This document shows positions 1 to 8,683 of a DNA stretch of 64,000 nt, in pieces. Each line of letters begins with the position of its first letter. The first letter of the stretch is position 1. This stretch comes from GCA-2708415 sp964351905 (GTDB lineage: Bacteria > Pseudomonadota > Alphaproteobacteria > Micavibrionales > Micavibrionaceae): contig CAYGPG010000004.1 of the NCBI GenBank assembly GCA_964351905.1, positions 1-64,000 of the forward strand, in the 5' to 3' direction. The position numbers were made by a program, and so were the translations under genes. The notes beneath the pieces are model-generated. The model was not told where the DNA came from. It ran no database searches and saw only the letters and a list, made by a program, of their open reading frames with translations.

Positions 1-137
1 TGATCAAGTCGATAAACACGGGCAACAGCTTCCGCATCGGATTTGACTTGACCGATCTCAGCAACGTTAGCTTGTGCGCTAAAATCTGTGATCTGCTTTT
101 TTAAGATGTCTGATATTTCTGCGGCTTTAATTTCCAT
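1..137 (-). CDS. atpA: ATP synthase F1 alpha subunit, N-terminal fragment
   Basis: This is the first 45 codons of the F1 alpha subunit; the rest runs off the left edge. The start MEIKAAEISDILKKQI is typical of alphaproteobacterial AtpA, and AGGAAC lies 8 nt before the ATG. It follows atpH by about 50 nt in the usual atpH-atpA order. The subunit forms the non-catalytic part of the F1 hexamer. Oddly, the stretch that is normally GQVLSVGDGIARVYGLD reads GQVKSDAEAVARVYRLD here, losing three glycines in a very conserved beta-barrel segment. The family is clear; whether this copy is functional cannot be judged from 45 residues. Confidence 0.85.
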   Translation of the reverse strand, partial: MEIKAAEISDILKKQITDFSAQANVAEIGQVKSDAEAVARVYRLD

Positions 138-189
138 TTTTTAAGTTCCTCTTTTTATAACTTTGGTTATTCGTCTTTAATTTTATTAA

Positions 190-786
190 TTAGTTTTGGT
201 TGGCGACTTTTGCTTGAGCCGCATTGTTATTTGCATTTGATTTCATGGCAATCTTCAAACGCTCTAATTTACGTTTTACAGACGCATCAAACATCTGTGA
301 GCCAACAGTGATAACCATGCCACCGATTAAATCTTGTTTGACTTCCAAATTCACGGCAACCGTCTGCCCCATGGCTTTGGTTAGTGATTCTTGAAGGGCT
401 TTTTCTTGCTCTTTCGTTAATTTGAAGGCGGTTTGCACGTCTGCGGTGATTTCACCACGACGGCGGGAGGCTTCTAAACGCACCGCATTAATCATAGATT
501 GAACCATGTTGAGGCGGCTGTTTTGGCCTAAAAGCGCCAAGAAATTCGTTGTGATATCTTGGAATTTTGCTTTAGTTGCAATGGCTTGGATTGCTTTGAC
601 TTTGTCCCCTTGGGAGATCAAAGGCGAGCGCATCATATTTTGCAGGTCAGTCGAACCGTTCATCATCGCTTCAAGGTCATTTAAGTCCTTTTCAACGACT
701 TCGATTTTATTACTCGCTTCAGCCGTATCAATGAGGGCTGTCGCATATCTTAAGGCAGCTGCGCCGGAAGTTTGTTTGGAGGCCAC
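190..786 (-). CDS. atpH: ATP synthase F1 delta subunit
   Basis: The 198-residue protein is the F1 delta subunit (OSCP-type), the peripheral-stalk link between the F1 head and the b subunits. The N-terminal helical domain holds the typical ALRYATALIDTA segment (about residues 10-22), and the C-terminal part has GGMVITVGSQMFDASVKRKL near residues 155-174, the conserved delta signature. It is slightly longer than the usual 177-190 residues because of an Asn/Ala-rich tail. It is the first gene of the visible atp operon and atpA follows on the same strand. A candidate promoter lies at 835-863. Confidence 0.95.
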   Translation of the reverse strand: MASKQTSGAAALRYATALIDTAEASNKIEVVEKDLNDLEAMMNGSTDLQNMMRSPLISQGDKVKAIQAIATKAKFQDITTNFLALLGQNSRLNMVQSMINAVRLEASRRRGEITADVQTAFKLTKEQEKALQESLTKAMGQTVAVNLEVKQDLIGGMVITVGSQMFDASVKRKLERLKIAMKSNANNNAAQAKVANQN

Positions 787-834
787 GTTTGGTCCCTTTT
801 CCCTTAAAATGTTACATTCGTTAAAGTTGCTGTG

Positions 835-863
835 GATTTAGCACACCAAAATGGCTGTTGCAA
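835..863 (-). promoter_or_regulatory. Candidate sigma-70 promoter of the atp operon
   Basis: On the minus strand TTGCAA (858-863) is followed after 17 nt by TAAATC (835-840), about 50 nt before the atpH start. The -35 matches 4 of 6 consensus bases and the -10 only 3 of 6, so this is a candidate from position and spacing rather than a strong match. Confidence 0.35.
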
Positions 864-917
864 GCGCTGACGCGAGGTTTTTGGCAATTATTTATAAGTT
901 TTTTGTGAATATAAATT

Positions 918-3086
918 TCAATAAAAGCTTTGGGGGTCAATATCGACTTGCACACGGACGCTCGAAGGCGTTTTGACGTTATCGACCCAATGTTTGATTG
1001 TTTTTTGGATATCAACGGCTTTTTCGGCGCGGACGAGCAAACGTTGACGGAATTTTCCACGCAAGCGATACATCGGTGCTTCGGCAGGGCCTAAGGTGTG
1101 GATACGCTCCCCTTGAGGTGCGGCGCGGCCTAACATTTGTGCGGCTTCTTTGACCTGATTCTCATCACGGCCAGAGACAATAATACCCGCCAAGCGGCTG
1201 AAAGGTGGCATGTTGGCGGCTTCGCGTTCTTGCAATTCAACTTCTAAAAATTCATCACGATTATCACTTGCCAAAGCCTGCATCACGCGGGCTTCGGGGG
1301 TGAAGGTTTGAAGATAGACTGTACCTTGTTTATCTTCGCGTCCTGCGCGCCCTGCAACTTGGTGAAGGAGTTGATAAACCCTTTCTGTCGCGCGTAAGTC
1401 ACCGCCTGTCAGACCTAAATCTGCATCCACCACCCCCACACAGGTAAGGTTTGGAAAATGATGCCCTTTGGCAATAATTTGCGTACCGATAATAATATCC
1501 ACCTCACCGCCCTGAATTTGGGCAAGTAACCGCGTTAATTCATCATGGGTCGTTGCCGTATCGCTTGATAACACCAAGACCCGCGCCTCAGGATAGGCCT
1601 CTTTGACCTCTTCCAAAATACGCTCCACCCCTGGCCCACAGGCCGCCAAGCTGTCTGCTTCGTTACATTCTGGGCATTTTTCGGGCATGCGCATATAATG
1701 ATCACAATGATGACAATGAAGCTTTTTGGTGCGGCGATGTTCAATCAACCACGCGGTACAACGCGGACATTGAAAGCGATGACCACACGTACGGCACAGC
1801 GTGAGCGGCGCATAGCCACGACGATTGAGAAACAGCAAGCTTTGCTCACCCTTTTCTATCGTTTCCTTCATCGCCTTGTGCAAGGTCGGTGCAATAAAAT
1901 ATTGTCGGCTTTCTGGCTTATCGACTTTTAAATCAATGAGATGAATATCAGGCAAAGTCGCCCCGCCGTGGCGCGCAGGCAGACTTAAATGCTGATAACG
2001 CCCGTTCCAAGCATTTTGAATGGTCTCTAAACTCGGCGTGGCGCTCACCATCATGATCGGAAACGCGCCTAAATTAGCACGCACCACCGCCATATCGCGC
2101 GCATGATACATCACGCCTTCTTCTTGTTTATAAGCAGGGTCATGTTCTTCATCGACAATAATAAGACCCAAATCTTGATACGGCAGGAATAACGCAGAGC
2201 GCGCGCCAATCACAACACGGCTTTGCCCTTCCGCCACGCCGCGCCACGTGGTTTTACGCTTGGCAGGACTAAGCGAGCTATGCCATAGCGCAGGCGCACA
2301 GCCAAAGCGTGACTTGAACCGATCCAAAAACGCATTTGAGAGCGCAATTTCAGGAAGCAAGATAAGCACTTGTTTTTGCTGCCTTAACGCTTGCGCTACG
2401 GCTTCAAAATAAACCTCTGTTTTACCTGCACCCGTCACCCCATCCAGCAACGCGGCAGAAAACTTATCCGCCTTCACCATATCCACCAGCGCATCCGCAC
2501 ATTCGTGTTGTGGGGCAGAAAGAAGTGCTCCTGCCCGCTCCGCATCGGGTACGCGGCACGGCGGCGGGGTTTGAAGTTGAACAGATTTTAAGAAGCCTTT
2601 GTTTTCTAATGTTTTTATAACACCCGTTGAACATTCCGCTTCATCGGCCAACTCACTCGCACGGCGCGGTAAATTATCCTTCGCGACTTCCAAAACACGT
2701 TTCGCGGCAGGCGACACACCCGCCTCACTTATTTGTTCACTTCCAAGGACATAGCCAGTAATTGTTACAGGCGGCTCTAAGGCTTTTGGCACGCTCAATG
2801 TCAGTTTTAAAACCGCACCTTTTGCCGCCATTGTATATTGCGCGACCCAATCAATAAATTTTCGATGTACTTCGGGCAGTGGCGGTAAGTTATAAGTCGA
2901 GATAATAGATTTAATCTTCTCAGGCTTCACATCGCCTGCCCCCTCACCCCAAACGACCGCAGGAATTTCACGTGTGCCCAACGGTACGCAAACATACGCC
3001 CCCTCTTCCGCCGACACATTGTCTGGCAGCGCATAATCATAAGCCTTATCAATCGGAAAAGGCGTTAAAACGGCTTTTGTTTTCAC
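918..3086 (-). CDS. priA: Primosomal protein N' (replication restart helicase PriA)
   Basis: PriA recognises abandoned replication forks and reloads the replicative helicase. Visible parts, in order: the N-terminal DNA-binding domain (LTPFPIDKAYDYALP); Walker A GVTGAGKT near residue 216; the DEEH box near 312; a zinc-binding Cys cluster starting CRTCGHRFQCPRC near 433; and helicase motifs V-VI ending HQVAGRAGRED. The length (722 aa) is normal for the family. I chose the GTG at 3086 because GAGAG stands 7 nt before it and the family begins close to this point; an upstream GTG at 3143 would add 19 residues with no clear ribosome site. It is a single gene, divergent from the aldolase gene. Confidence 0.95.
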   Translation of the reverse strand: MKTKAVLTPFPIDKAYDYALPDNVSAEEGAYVCVPLGTREIPAVVWGEGAGDVKPEKIKSIISTYNLPPLPEVHRKFIDWVAQYTMAAKGAVLKLTLSVPKALEPPVTITGYVLGSEQISEAGVSPAAKRVLEVAKDNLPRRASELADEAECSTGVIKTLENKGFLKSVQLQTPPPCRVPDAERAGALLSAPQHECADALVDMVKADKFSAALLDGVTGAGKTEVYFEAVAQALRQQKQVLILLPEIALSNAFLDRFKSRFGCAPALWHSSLSPAKRKTTWRGVAEGQSRVVIGARSALFLPYQDLGLIIVDEEHDPAYKQEEGVMYHARDMAVVRANLGAFPIMMVSATPSLETIQNAWNGRYQHLSLPARHGGATLPDIHLIDLKVDKPESRQYFIAPTLHKAMKETIEKGEQSLLFLNRRGYAPLTLCRTCGHRFQCPRCTAWLIEHRRTKKLHCHHCDHYMRMPEKCPECNEADSLAACGPGVERILEEVKEAYPEARVLVLSSDTATTHDELTRLLAQIQGGEVDIIIGTQIIAKGHHFPNLTCVGVVDADLGLTGGDLRATERVYQLLHQVAGRAGREDKQGTVYLQTFTPEARVMQALASDNRDEFLEVELQEREAANMPPFSRLAGIIVSGRDENQVKEAAQMLGRAAPQGERIHTLGPAEAPMYRLRGKFRQRLLVRAEKAVDIQKTIKHWVDNVKTPSSVRVQVDIDPQSFY

Positions 3087-3167
3087 AAAGACTCTCTCTT
3101 GAAATTCATAGACAACCTGTTTACTTATACTTGCAGAATACACTTAAAATAAGAAAGAGATAAACCC

Positions 3168-3824
3168 ATGAAATTCTTTGCCGATACATCTGATTTAGAC
3201 GCCATCCAAGACCTTGCTGATTTGGGCATGTTGGACGGTGTGACAACCAACCCATCCATCATTGCTAAATCAGGAAAAGAATTTTTACCCTTGATCAAAG
3301 AAATCACAGAAATTTGTGATGGCCCCGTGAGCGCGGAAGTAGCCTCCACTGATTACGACACCATGCAAAAAGAAGCCGATAAGCTTCAAAATATTGCTGA
3401 TCACGTTGCCGTAAAAGTGCCACTTACCGAAGCAGGTCTTAAGGTTTGTAAGAATTTAAGCTCAAACGGCACGATGGTGAATGTAACATTATGTTTTTCA
3501 CCGATGCAGGCTTTATTGGCCGCCAAAGCAGGCGCGGCGTTTATTTCCCCTTTCGTAGGTCGTTTGGATGATATTGGTCAAACAGGGATGGATTTGATTG
3601 CTGATATTTTAACAATCTACGACAACTACCCAGAATTTTACACCGAAGTCCTCGTGGCCTCTGTCCGTCACCCGCAACACATCCTTGAAAGTGCCCGTAT
3701 GGGCGCCGATGTCGTGACATGCCCACCAGATGTGATCAAAAAGCTTTATAAGCACCCACTAACAGACAAAGGCCTCGCCGATTTTGTTGAAGACTGGAAA
3801 AAGACGGGTCAATCTATTTTATAG
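3168..3824 (+). CDS. fsa: Fructose-6-phosphate aldolase / transaldolase-family protein
   Basis: The 218-residue TIM-barrel protein belongs to the short transaldolase (TalC/FSA) family, the usual form in alphaproteobacteria. Signature segments are MKFFADTSDL at the start, GMLDGVTTNPSI near residues 20-31, and VAVKVPLTEAG near 81-91, where the Lys is the Schiff-base residue. The C-terminal part has ASVRHPQHILE and GADVVTCPPDV. It acts in the cytosol on sugar phosphates, either as transaldolase in the pentose phosphate pathway or as fructose-6-phosphate aldolase; sequence alone does not separate the two. A purine-rich AGAAAGAGA lies before the ATG. A palindromic repeat follows directly. Confidence 0.9.
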   Translation: MKFFADTSDLDAIQDLADLGMLDGVTTNPSIIAKSGKEFLPLIKEITEICDGPVSAEVASTDYDTMQKEADKLQNIADHVAVKVPLTEAGLKVCKNLSSNGTMVNVTLCFSPMQALLAAKAGAAFISPFVGRLDDIGQTGMDLIADILTIYDNYPEFYTEVLVASVRHPQHILESARMGADVVTCPPDVIKKLYKHPLTDKGLADFVEDWKKTGQSIL

Positions 3825-3832
3825 TTCTTCCC

Positions 3833-3906
3833 TGTCATCCTGAGCGAAGCCGAAGGATCTTACCCTTTAGATAAATTCAAGATTCCTCGACAAGCTCGGA
3901 ATGACA
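3833..3906. repeat. Palindromic intergenic repeat, family A (copy 1)
   Basis: An imperfect inverted repeat of about 74 nt opens TGTCATCCTGAGCGAAGC and closes GACAAGCTCGGAATGACA, with GAAGGATCT and AGATTCC as inner partners. It sits directly after the fsa stop and could fold in RNA as a long hairpin. The same family occurs inside zapE (24148-24215). Confidence 0.85.
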
Positions 3907-3933
3907 ATAGGTCTTTTTGTGATATCATTACGA

Positions 3934-4641
3934 ATGACTGATTCACAAACTGATACCGAAGTTTCCGCCTTAACTGCCGAGGATGTCGTCGCGTATTTAC
4001 GCGCCAATCCGAAATTCTTGGATCAAAATCCGCAGGCTTGTGAATTGCTTGTTCCACCCAAAGGCGATGGCGGTAAAAATGTTACTGATTTTCAATCCTT
4101 TATGATTAAACGTCTTAAAGACGACAAAGAAAAAGTCATGGAGACGACGCAAACGATTGTCGATAATGTGCGTTCCAACATGAACAACCAACAGCGTATT
4201 CAAAAAGTAATTTTACGCCTCTTAGAGGCGCGTAATTTTGACGAATTTATTCATATTATCACCATGGATTTATCGACAATGTTGGATACCGATATTTCTG
4301 TTTTCATTGTTGAAAGTAATGGTCAGGATATTCCACACATCACCACAAACGGTATCCGTGTATTGCCCGAAGGCACGATTGATAAATGGATGAATGGGCA
4401 ACGTGTCCTGCTGCAATCAAACATCAATGGGATTGAGCCTATCTATGGCGGCGGCGCAACTTTGGTGCAATCCCAAGCCTTATTACGCATTGATATTTCC
4501 ATGGATACACCACCCGCCATCTTGGCCTTTGGCTCACGCGATCCAAACATGTTTGACAACGCCCAAGCCACCGACCTCGTCGATTTCCTTGCCCGCGTGG
4601 TAGAGCGAGCGTTTCGCGGTTGGTTACGTGAAGAAAAATGA
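3934..4641 (+). CDS. DUF484 family protein
   Basis: The 235-residue protein matches the DUF484 family: an N-terminal LTAEDVVAYLRANPKFLDQNP segment, a central coiled helix (FMIKRLKDDKEK), and a GAF-like C-terminal domain. The role is not established. In many proteobacteria this gene lies directly upstream of xerC, as here, where its TGA overlaps the xerC ATG (ATGA), so the two are probably co-translated. An upstream ATG at 3901 lies inside the end of the palindromic repeat and would add 11 unrelated residues, so I chose the ATG at 3934. No strong ribosome site is visible. Confidence 0.85.
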   Translation: MTDSQTDTEVSALTAEDVVAYLRANPKFLDQNPQACELLVPPKGDGGKNVTDFQSFMIKRLKDDKEKVMETTQTIVDNVRSNMNNQQRIQKVILRLLEARNFDEFIHIITMDLSTMLDTDISVFIVESNGQDIPHITTNGIRVLPEGTIDKWMNGQRVLLQSNINGIEPIYGGGATLVQSQALLRIDISMDTPPAILAFGSRDPNMFDNAQATDLVDFLARVVERAFRGWLREEK

Positions 4642-5567
4642 TTTCCAACGTCACCCTTGAACAATGTGAAGCCGACTTTCAAAAGATTTTAAAAGATTGG
4701 CAGACATGGCTTCGTGTGGAGAAAAATGTCTCGAAACACACTTTTCGTGCCTACACCGCGGATATGACGCAGTTCATTAATTTCTTAAGTCACCATCACG
4801 GCAATGCGCTGTCTATTGGCAATATCAGTGACGCGAAAATATCTGATTTTCGCTCTTGGCTCTCCCGCCAAGCTGTTGATGGTGCAGGCAGCCGTACCCG
4901 CGCTCGCGCTTTATCGAGTATAAAGAATTTTCTCAACTGGATGGATAAACAAGGCATCGCCCATAATGCGGCCATCGCCACCGTGCGCTCACCCAAGCAA
5001 GGGCGTAAATTGCCCAAGGCTTTGTTGGAAGTTCAGGCGTTCCGCCTGCTCGATGATATGATTGTGGAACATTGGATTCATCAACGTGATAAAACGTTGT
5101 TCACGTTGCTTTATGGTTGCGGCCTGCGGATTGATGAAGCCTTATCGTTAAACATTGAGCATTTGCCCCGCGAGGGATTTTTACGCGTGATCGGTAAAGG
5201 CAGTAAAGAGCGCCAAGTGCCTATTTTAAAAGAAGTCGAGCAAAGCCTGTCAGAATATCGTAATGATTGCCCCTTCCCTGAAACGTCAACACGCCCGCTT
5301 TTCCTCGGCGCAAAAGGTAAACGCCTGAACCAAGGCGTCGCCCAAAAAGCCATGCGGGATTTACGTGGGCAATTAAACTTACCCGATACCGCCACGCCCC
5401 ATGCGCTTCGCCACAGCTTCGCTACGCATCTCTTACAAAACGGCGCAAACTTGCGTGAAATCCAAGAACTGCTCGGACACGTGTCCCTAAGCACCACGCA
5501 ACGCTACACCGACGTCAATTTCGACGACCTAAAAGAAATCTACAAAAAAGCCCATCCGAGGGCATGA
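4638..5567 (+). CDS. xerC: Tyrosine recombinase XerC
   Basis: XerC works with XerD at dif to resolve chromosome dimers. The SAM-like N-terminal core-binding domain (about residues 20-115) is followed by the catalytic domain with the full active-site set: Arg in CGLRIDEAL (R164), Lys in GKGSKER (K187), His and Arg in TPHALRHS (H255, R258), His in LLGHVSLS (H281) and Tyr in TTQRYTDV (Y290). The length of 309 aa is usual. It overlaps the DUF484 gene by 4 nt. A stand-alone integrase is unlikely given the DUF484-xerC linkage, and no attachment-site duplication was seen. Confidence 0.93.
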   Translation: MISNVTLEQCEADFQKILKDWQTWLRVEKNVSKHTFRAYTADMTQFINFLSHHHGNALSIGNISDAKISDFRSWLSRQAVDGAGSRTRARALSSIKNFLNWMDKQGIAHNAAIATVRSPKQGRKLPKALLEVQAFRLLDDMIVEHWIHQRDKTLFTLLYGCGLRIDEALSLNIEHLPREGFLRVIGKGSKERQVPILKEVEQSLSEYRNDCPFPETSTRPLFLGAKGKRLNQGVAQKAMRDLRGQLNLPDTATPHALRHSFATHLLQNGANLREIQELLGHVSLSTTQRYTDVNFDDLKEIYKKAHPRA

Positions 5568-5573
5568 TTTGTA

Positions 5574-5601
5574 TTGACATAATTTAAATTATTTTTATAA
5601 A
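5574..5601 (+). promoter_or_regulatory. Strong sigma-70-type promoter, possibly leaderless
   Basis: TTGACA (5574-5579), a 16-nt spacer and TATAAA (5596-5601) form a near-consensus promoter. The ATG of the next gene begins at 5610, only 8 nt after the -10 box, so the transcript would start at or just before the start codon. Confidence 0.7.
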
Positions 5602-5609
5602 TATGCGTT

Positions 5610-6200
5610 ATGAGTAGTGTGTCTTATCCTCTGCCAATAAAGGCTGTGATTAAAGGTGGTAAAACTTGGGGAGATTGTCATTTGGCAAGCTTATTTCGCC
5701 GTGCGCGTTTAAAGCTGGCACCCGATCCTGCTGTCACTGGATACTTACCTGATTTAAGAGAAAGGCAATTTGAAGAAAGCTTTGCTAAACCTAAACCCTT
5801 TGAACCTAAAAATCCGAATTACTCCCCTTTAATTCAAAGTTTATTTGTAAAATTTCAAAACGCACAGGAAATGGAAGTATTTAATGTTTTATATCTGTTT
5901 TCAAAGAGAGATATTAATTCCGACTCAAGATCCCTAGAAGACTCCTTACGTTTAAAAATATTGCCTAGTTACTGGTCGCCTAGCCAAGTAGAAAAGCATC
6001 TTGATTTATTTGATGAAGGAAGCGTTCACCAAGTTTTAATTACGTTAGATTTGAACAGAAGCTTTAATGTACAATTGCAGAATAATGGTATTAACCCTGC
6101 AACGTTTGATGATTGGTCTACGTTATTAATAAAACCCGTAAATGGTTTTAAGCCTGAAAGAAGTAAAAGAATTACGTTTACTGTCATTCCAAGCGTTTAA
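5610..6200 (+). CDS. Hypothetical protein, 196 aa
   Basis: I do not recognise this protein. It has no signal peptide, membrane segment or clear motif. The N-terminal part is basic (GGKTWGDCHLASLFRRARLK), the middle is rich in Lys, Phe and Asn, and the end reads KRITFTVIPSV. A strong promoter ends 8 nt before the ATG and no Shine-Dalgarno is seen, so the mRNA may be leaderless. The 3' end overlaps the convergent lpd gene by 4 nt. Lower G+C than xerC suggests an accessory gene. Its length and its promoter support it being real. Confidence 0.7.
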   Translation: MSSVSYPLPIKAVIKGGKTWGDCHLASLFRRARLKLAPDPAVTGYLPDLRERQFEESFAKPKPFEPKNPNYSPLIQSLFVKFQNAQEMEVFNVLYLFSKRDINSDSRSLEDSLRLKILPSYWSPSQVEKHLDLFDEGSVHQVLITLDLNRSFNVQLQNNGINPATFDDWSTLLIKPVNGFKPERSKRITFTVIPSV

Positions 6201-7594
6201 ATATGTATCGGTCGTCCATGGACCGCTAACGCGGCTTCTTTTACAACTTCTTCTAAGGTTGGGTGTGCGTGACAGGTGCGGGCAATGTCTTCGGCGGTAC
6301 CACCAAATTCCATGACGGCGACAACTTCTGAAATTAAGGTGCCTGCTTCAGGGCCAATAATGTGACAGCCCAATACGCGATCTGTTTTGGCATCCGCAAT
6401 AATTTTAACAAAACCATCCATCGCATTCATGGCGCGGGCACGACCATTTGCCATGAACGGGAATTTACCAACATTATATTTAATACCTGCTTCTTTGAGT
6501 TGCTCTTCCGTTTGCCCCACATTTGCAACCTCTGGCCACGTGTAAACCACACCCGGTATCAAATTATAATCAATATGACCTGATTGACCATCCAGAATTT
6601 CGGCAAGTACCACGCCTTCATCTTCGGCTTTGTGCGCGAGCATAGGCCCTGCAATCACATCACCGATGGCATAAATACCATCAACATTTGTTTTGAAATG
6701 ACCATCAGTTTTCACGCGCCCACGCTCATCTGTTGCAACGCCAACACTGTCGAGCCCTAACCCGTCTGTATAGGCCTTACGCCCCACAGCCACCAAAACA
6801 ACATCTGTTTTAAGTGTTTCACTTTCGCCACCTGCGGCAGGCTCAATCGTCAATTCAACGCCTTTTGCGCTTGCTTTTGCCGCGGTGACTTTGGTTGATA
6901 GCTTTAAGCTCATACCTTGTTTTTTGAAAATCTTATTGGCTTCTTTACGGACTTCGCCATCCATACCCGGTAAGATTTGATCCATAAATTCAATCACCGT
7001 TACGTTTGCGCCGAGGCGTTGCCAAACAGAACCAAGCTCCAACCCAATTACACCGCCGCCAATCACAACCATGTCTTTTGGCACTTTCGGCAGTTTTAAA
7101 GCGCCTTCTGAGGACACAATTTTATCTTCATCAATTTCGATAGACGGCAAGCCAGCCACGTCAGAGCCCGTTGCGATCACAATATTTTTGGCTTCATATG
7201 TTGTGCCATCGACATCAACTTTTCCTTTGCCAGTAATTTTTCCTGCACCTTTCAACCAAGTGACTTTGTTTTTCTTAAATAGAAATTCAATGCCCTTCGT
7301 GTTCGCTTCAACGACAGAATCTTTATATTTCATCATGCCCGCAAGGTCGAGCTTCACCCCGCCTGTGGTAATGCCATAGCGTGCAAATTCTGTTTCTGCT
7401 TCATGGAATTTTTCTGATGCACTTAACAACGCCTTTGATGGAATACAACCAATGTTCAAACAGGTTCCACCCAATGTATCGCGTTTTTCAACACACGCCA
7501 CCTTCATGCCCAATTGCGCCGCACGAATGGCACAGACATAGCCGCCCGGGCCAGAACCAATAACAATGAGGTCGTAAGAAGAGGAAGAAGCCAT
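6197..7594 (-). CDS. lpdA: Dihydrolipoyl dehydrogenase (E3)
   Basis: The E3 flavoprotein reoxidises the lipoyl groups of 2-oxo acid dehydrogenase complexes with NAD+. The FAD-binding motif VIGSGPGGYVCAIRAAQLG is at residues 11-29, the redox disulfide motif GGTCLNIGCIPSK near 42-54, the NAD-binding VVIGGGVIGLELGS in the middle, and the C-terminal dimer interface carries the His-Glu pair in CHAHPTLEE. The length (465 aa) is standard. It is the last gene of the TCA block, separated from sucB by a plus-strand deaminase gene and a repeat, so it may serve the 2-oxoglutarate dehydrogenase and possibly pyruvate dehydrogenase. Confidence 0.96.
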   Translation of the reverse strand: MASSSSYDLIVIGSGPGGYVCAIRAAQLGMKVACVEKRDTLGGTCLNIGCIPSKALLSASEKFHEAETEFARYGITTGGVKLDLAGMMKYKDSVVEANTKGIEFLFKKNKVTWLKGAGKITGKGKVDVDGTTYEAKNIVIATGSDVAGLPSIEIDEDKIVSSEGALKLPKVPKDMVVIGGGVIGLELGSVWQRLGANVTVIEFMDQILPGMDGEVRKEANKIFKKQGMSLKLSTKVTAAKASAKGVELTIEPAAGGESETLKTDVVLVAVGRKAYTDGLGLDSVGVATDERGRVKTDGHFKTNVDGIYAIGDVIAGPMLAHKAEDEGVVLAEILDGQSGHIDYNLIPGVVYTWPEVANVGQTEEQLKEAGIKYNVGKFPFMANGRARAMNAMDGFVKIIADAKTDRVLGCHIIGPEAGTLISEVVAVMEFGGTAEDIARTCHAHPTLEEVVKEAALAVHGRPIHI

Positions 7595-7693
7595 GAGAAA
7601 TCCTTATTAAGGTTGTCGTAAATAATTTATGCTATAAACTTTTAAAACAACCATGACGGACTTTCCAGCATAAACTTGCGATTAAAAGGCTCT

Positions 7694-8659
7694 ATGATAA
7701 TTTCTCCCCTCACTTATATGCAACAAGCGCTTGATTTGGCGCCCAAAAGCCCGCACCCCACCAATAAAATTGCGGCTGTTTTATTTGGAAAGGATAAAGG
7801 CGGGCGAGAGTTTTCGGTGATGCGCACCAATCATTGGCCTGACCCAATTTACGAGAATATCGGAACAGAACAAAAAATTGGTAATTCTTCAGGGACCGTT
7901 CATGCGGAAACTGCGGCAATCGTCAGTGCACCGTATGCCACGGAAGGCAGCTCCATTTGTATCACCGATCCTTTTTGCCCCAACTGCGCCAAGAACATGG
8001 CGGAGGCAGGGATTAAAACCATCTATATCGACCAAGACGGATTTGATAAGGATTTCTTCAAACGGCGTGGCAATCATTTTGACACCATGTCGATGCAAAT
8101 TTGCGAGCGCGCAGGTATTAATGTTTTTGCCATCAATATGCTGACCGAAGGAATCAAACCAATTTTGGAAATAGAGCCTGATTATGTTCCAGAAAATGAT
8201 AGCCCTGTTCATAAAGAACCTATTGAGACAATTAGCGATGCTATTTTTGCTGATATTATTGAAACGGCCAGCCTGATGAATAAGCGTCGTAAATTTTGTA
8301 TCGCATTGGTTGAAAACTCAACAGGCGAGCGTTTTGCACTGACCGCGCGCGCGCACGTGACAATTGGTTATTCCATGAGCAAGCCCGACGAGGTGCTCGA
8401 CCTGCTCACCCCCATTGGCAAATATAGCTTTATCCAAGAACCTGTGAACCGCATGTTGATGCACTTATCACGTTACGGCTACACTTTGTATGAAGATTAT
8501 CTGTACTGCTCCCAAGTGCCCACATCGCGTGAGCAAGTGAACTTGGTGGGTGCAGACATTCAACGCATTACAGTCGGCGATATCCAAAAATGCCGCGACC
8601 CGCAAGGGTTAAAAGCGATGGAGCAATTAAACGCCCTTAAAATTTTAGATTATAGTTAG
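7694..8659 (+). CDS. Cytidine/deoxycytidylate deaminase-like zinc protein
   Basis: The N-terminal half has a CDA-fold zinc site: HAETAAI near residue 73, then ITDPFCPNCAKNMAEAGI near 95-112, giving the His, catalytic Glu and two Cys ligands of the dCMP/riboflavin-type deaminases. A second region (about residues 190-320) resembles a degenerate repeat lacking these residues, so the 321-residue protein is longer than a simple dCMP deaminase. The substrate is unknown; a free nucleotide or pterin-like compound is possible. I chose the ATG at 7694 with AAAAGG upstream rather than the TTG at 7676. It lies opposite to the lpd and sucB genes and splits them. Confidence 0.75.
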   Translation: MIISPLTYMQQALDLAPKSPHPTNKIAAVLFGKDKGGREFSVMRTNHWPDPIYENIGTEQKIGNSSGTVHAETAAIVSAPYATEGSSICITDPFCPNCAKNMAEAGIKTIYIDQDGFDKDFFKRRGNHFDTMSMQICERAGINVFAINMLTEGIKPILEIEPDYVPENDSPVHKEPIETISDAIFADIIETASLMNKRRKFCIALVENSTGERFALTARAHVTIGYSMSKPDEVLDLLTPIGKYSFIQEPVNRMLMHLSRYGYTLYEDYLYCSQVPTSREQVNLVGADIQRITVGDIQKCRDPQGLKAMEQLNALKILDYS

Positions 8660-8683
8660 AAAAATTTTATAAAATATCTGAAG

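Noticed and set aside
3125..3163. GTG at 3143 as the priA start
   Set aside because: It lacks a ribosome site and adds residues outside the family; GTG at 3086 has GAGAG at the right distance.
5111..5497. 128-codon minus-strand frame inside xerC
   Set aside because: It is a shadow of the intact xerC gene, with no start signals and no protein-family likeness.
4638..5567. Phage or island integrase
   Set aside because: The recombinase is linked to DUF484 in the housekeeping arrangement, and no phage genes, tRNA target or direct repeats are nearby.
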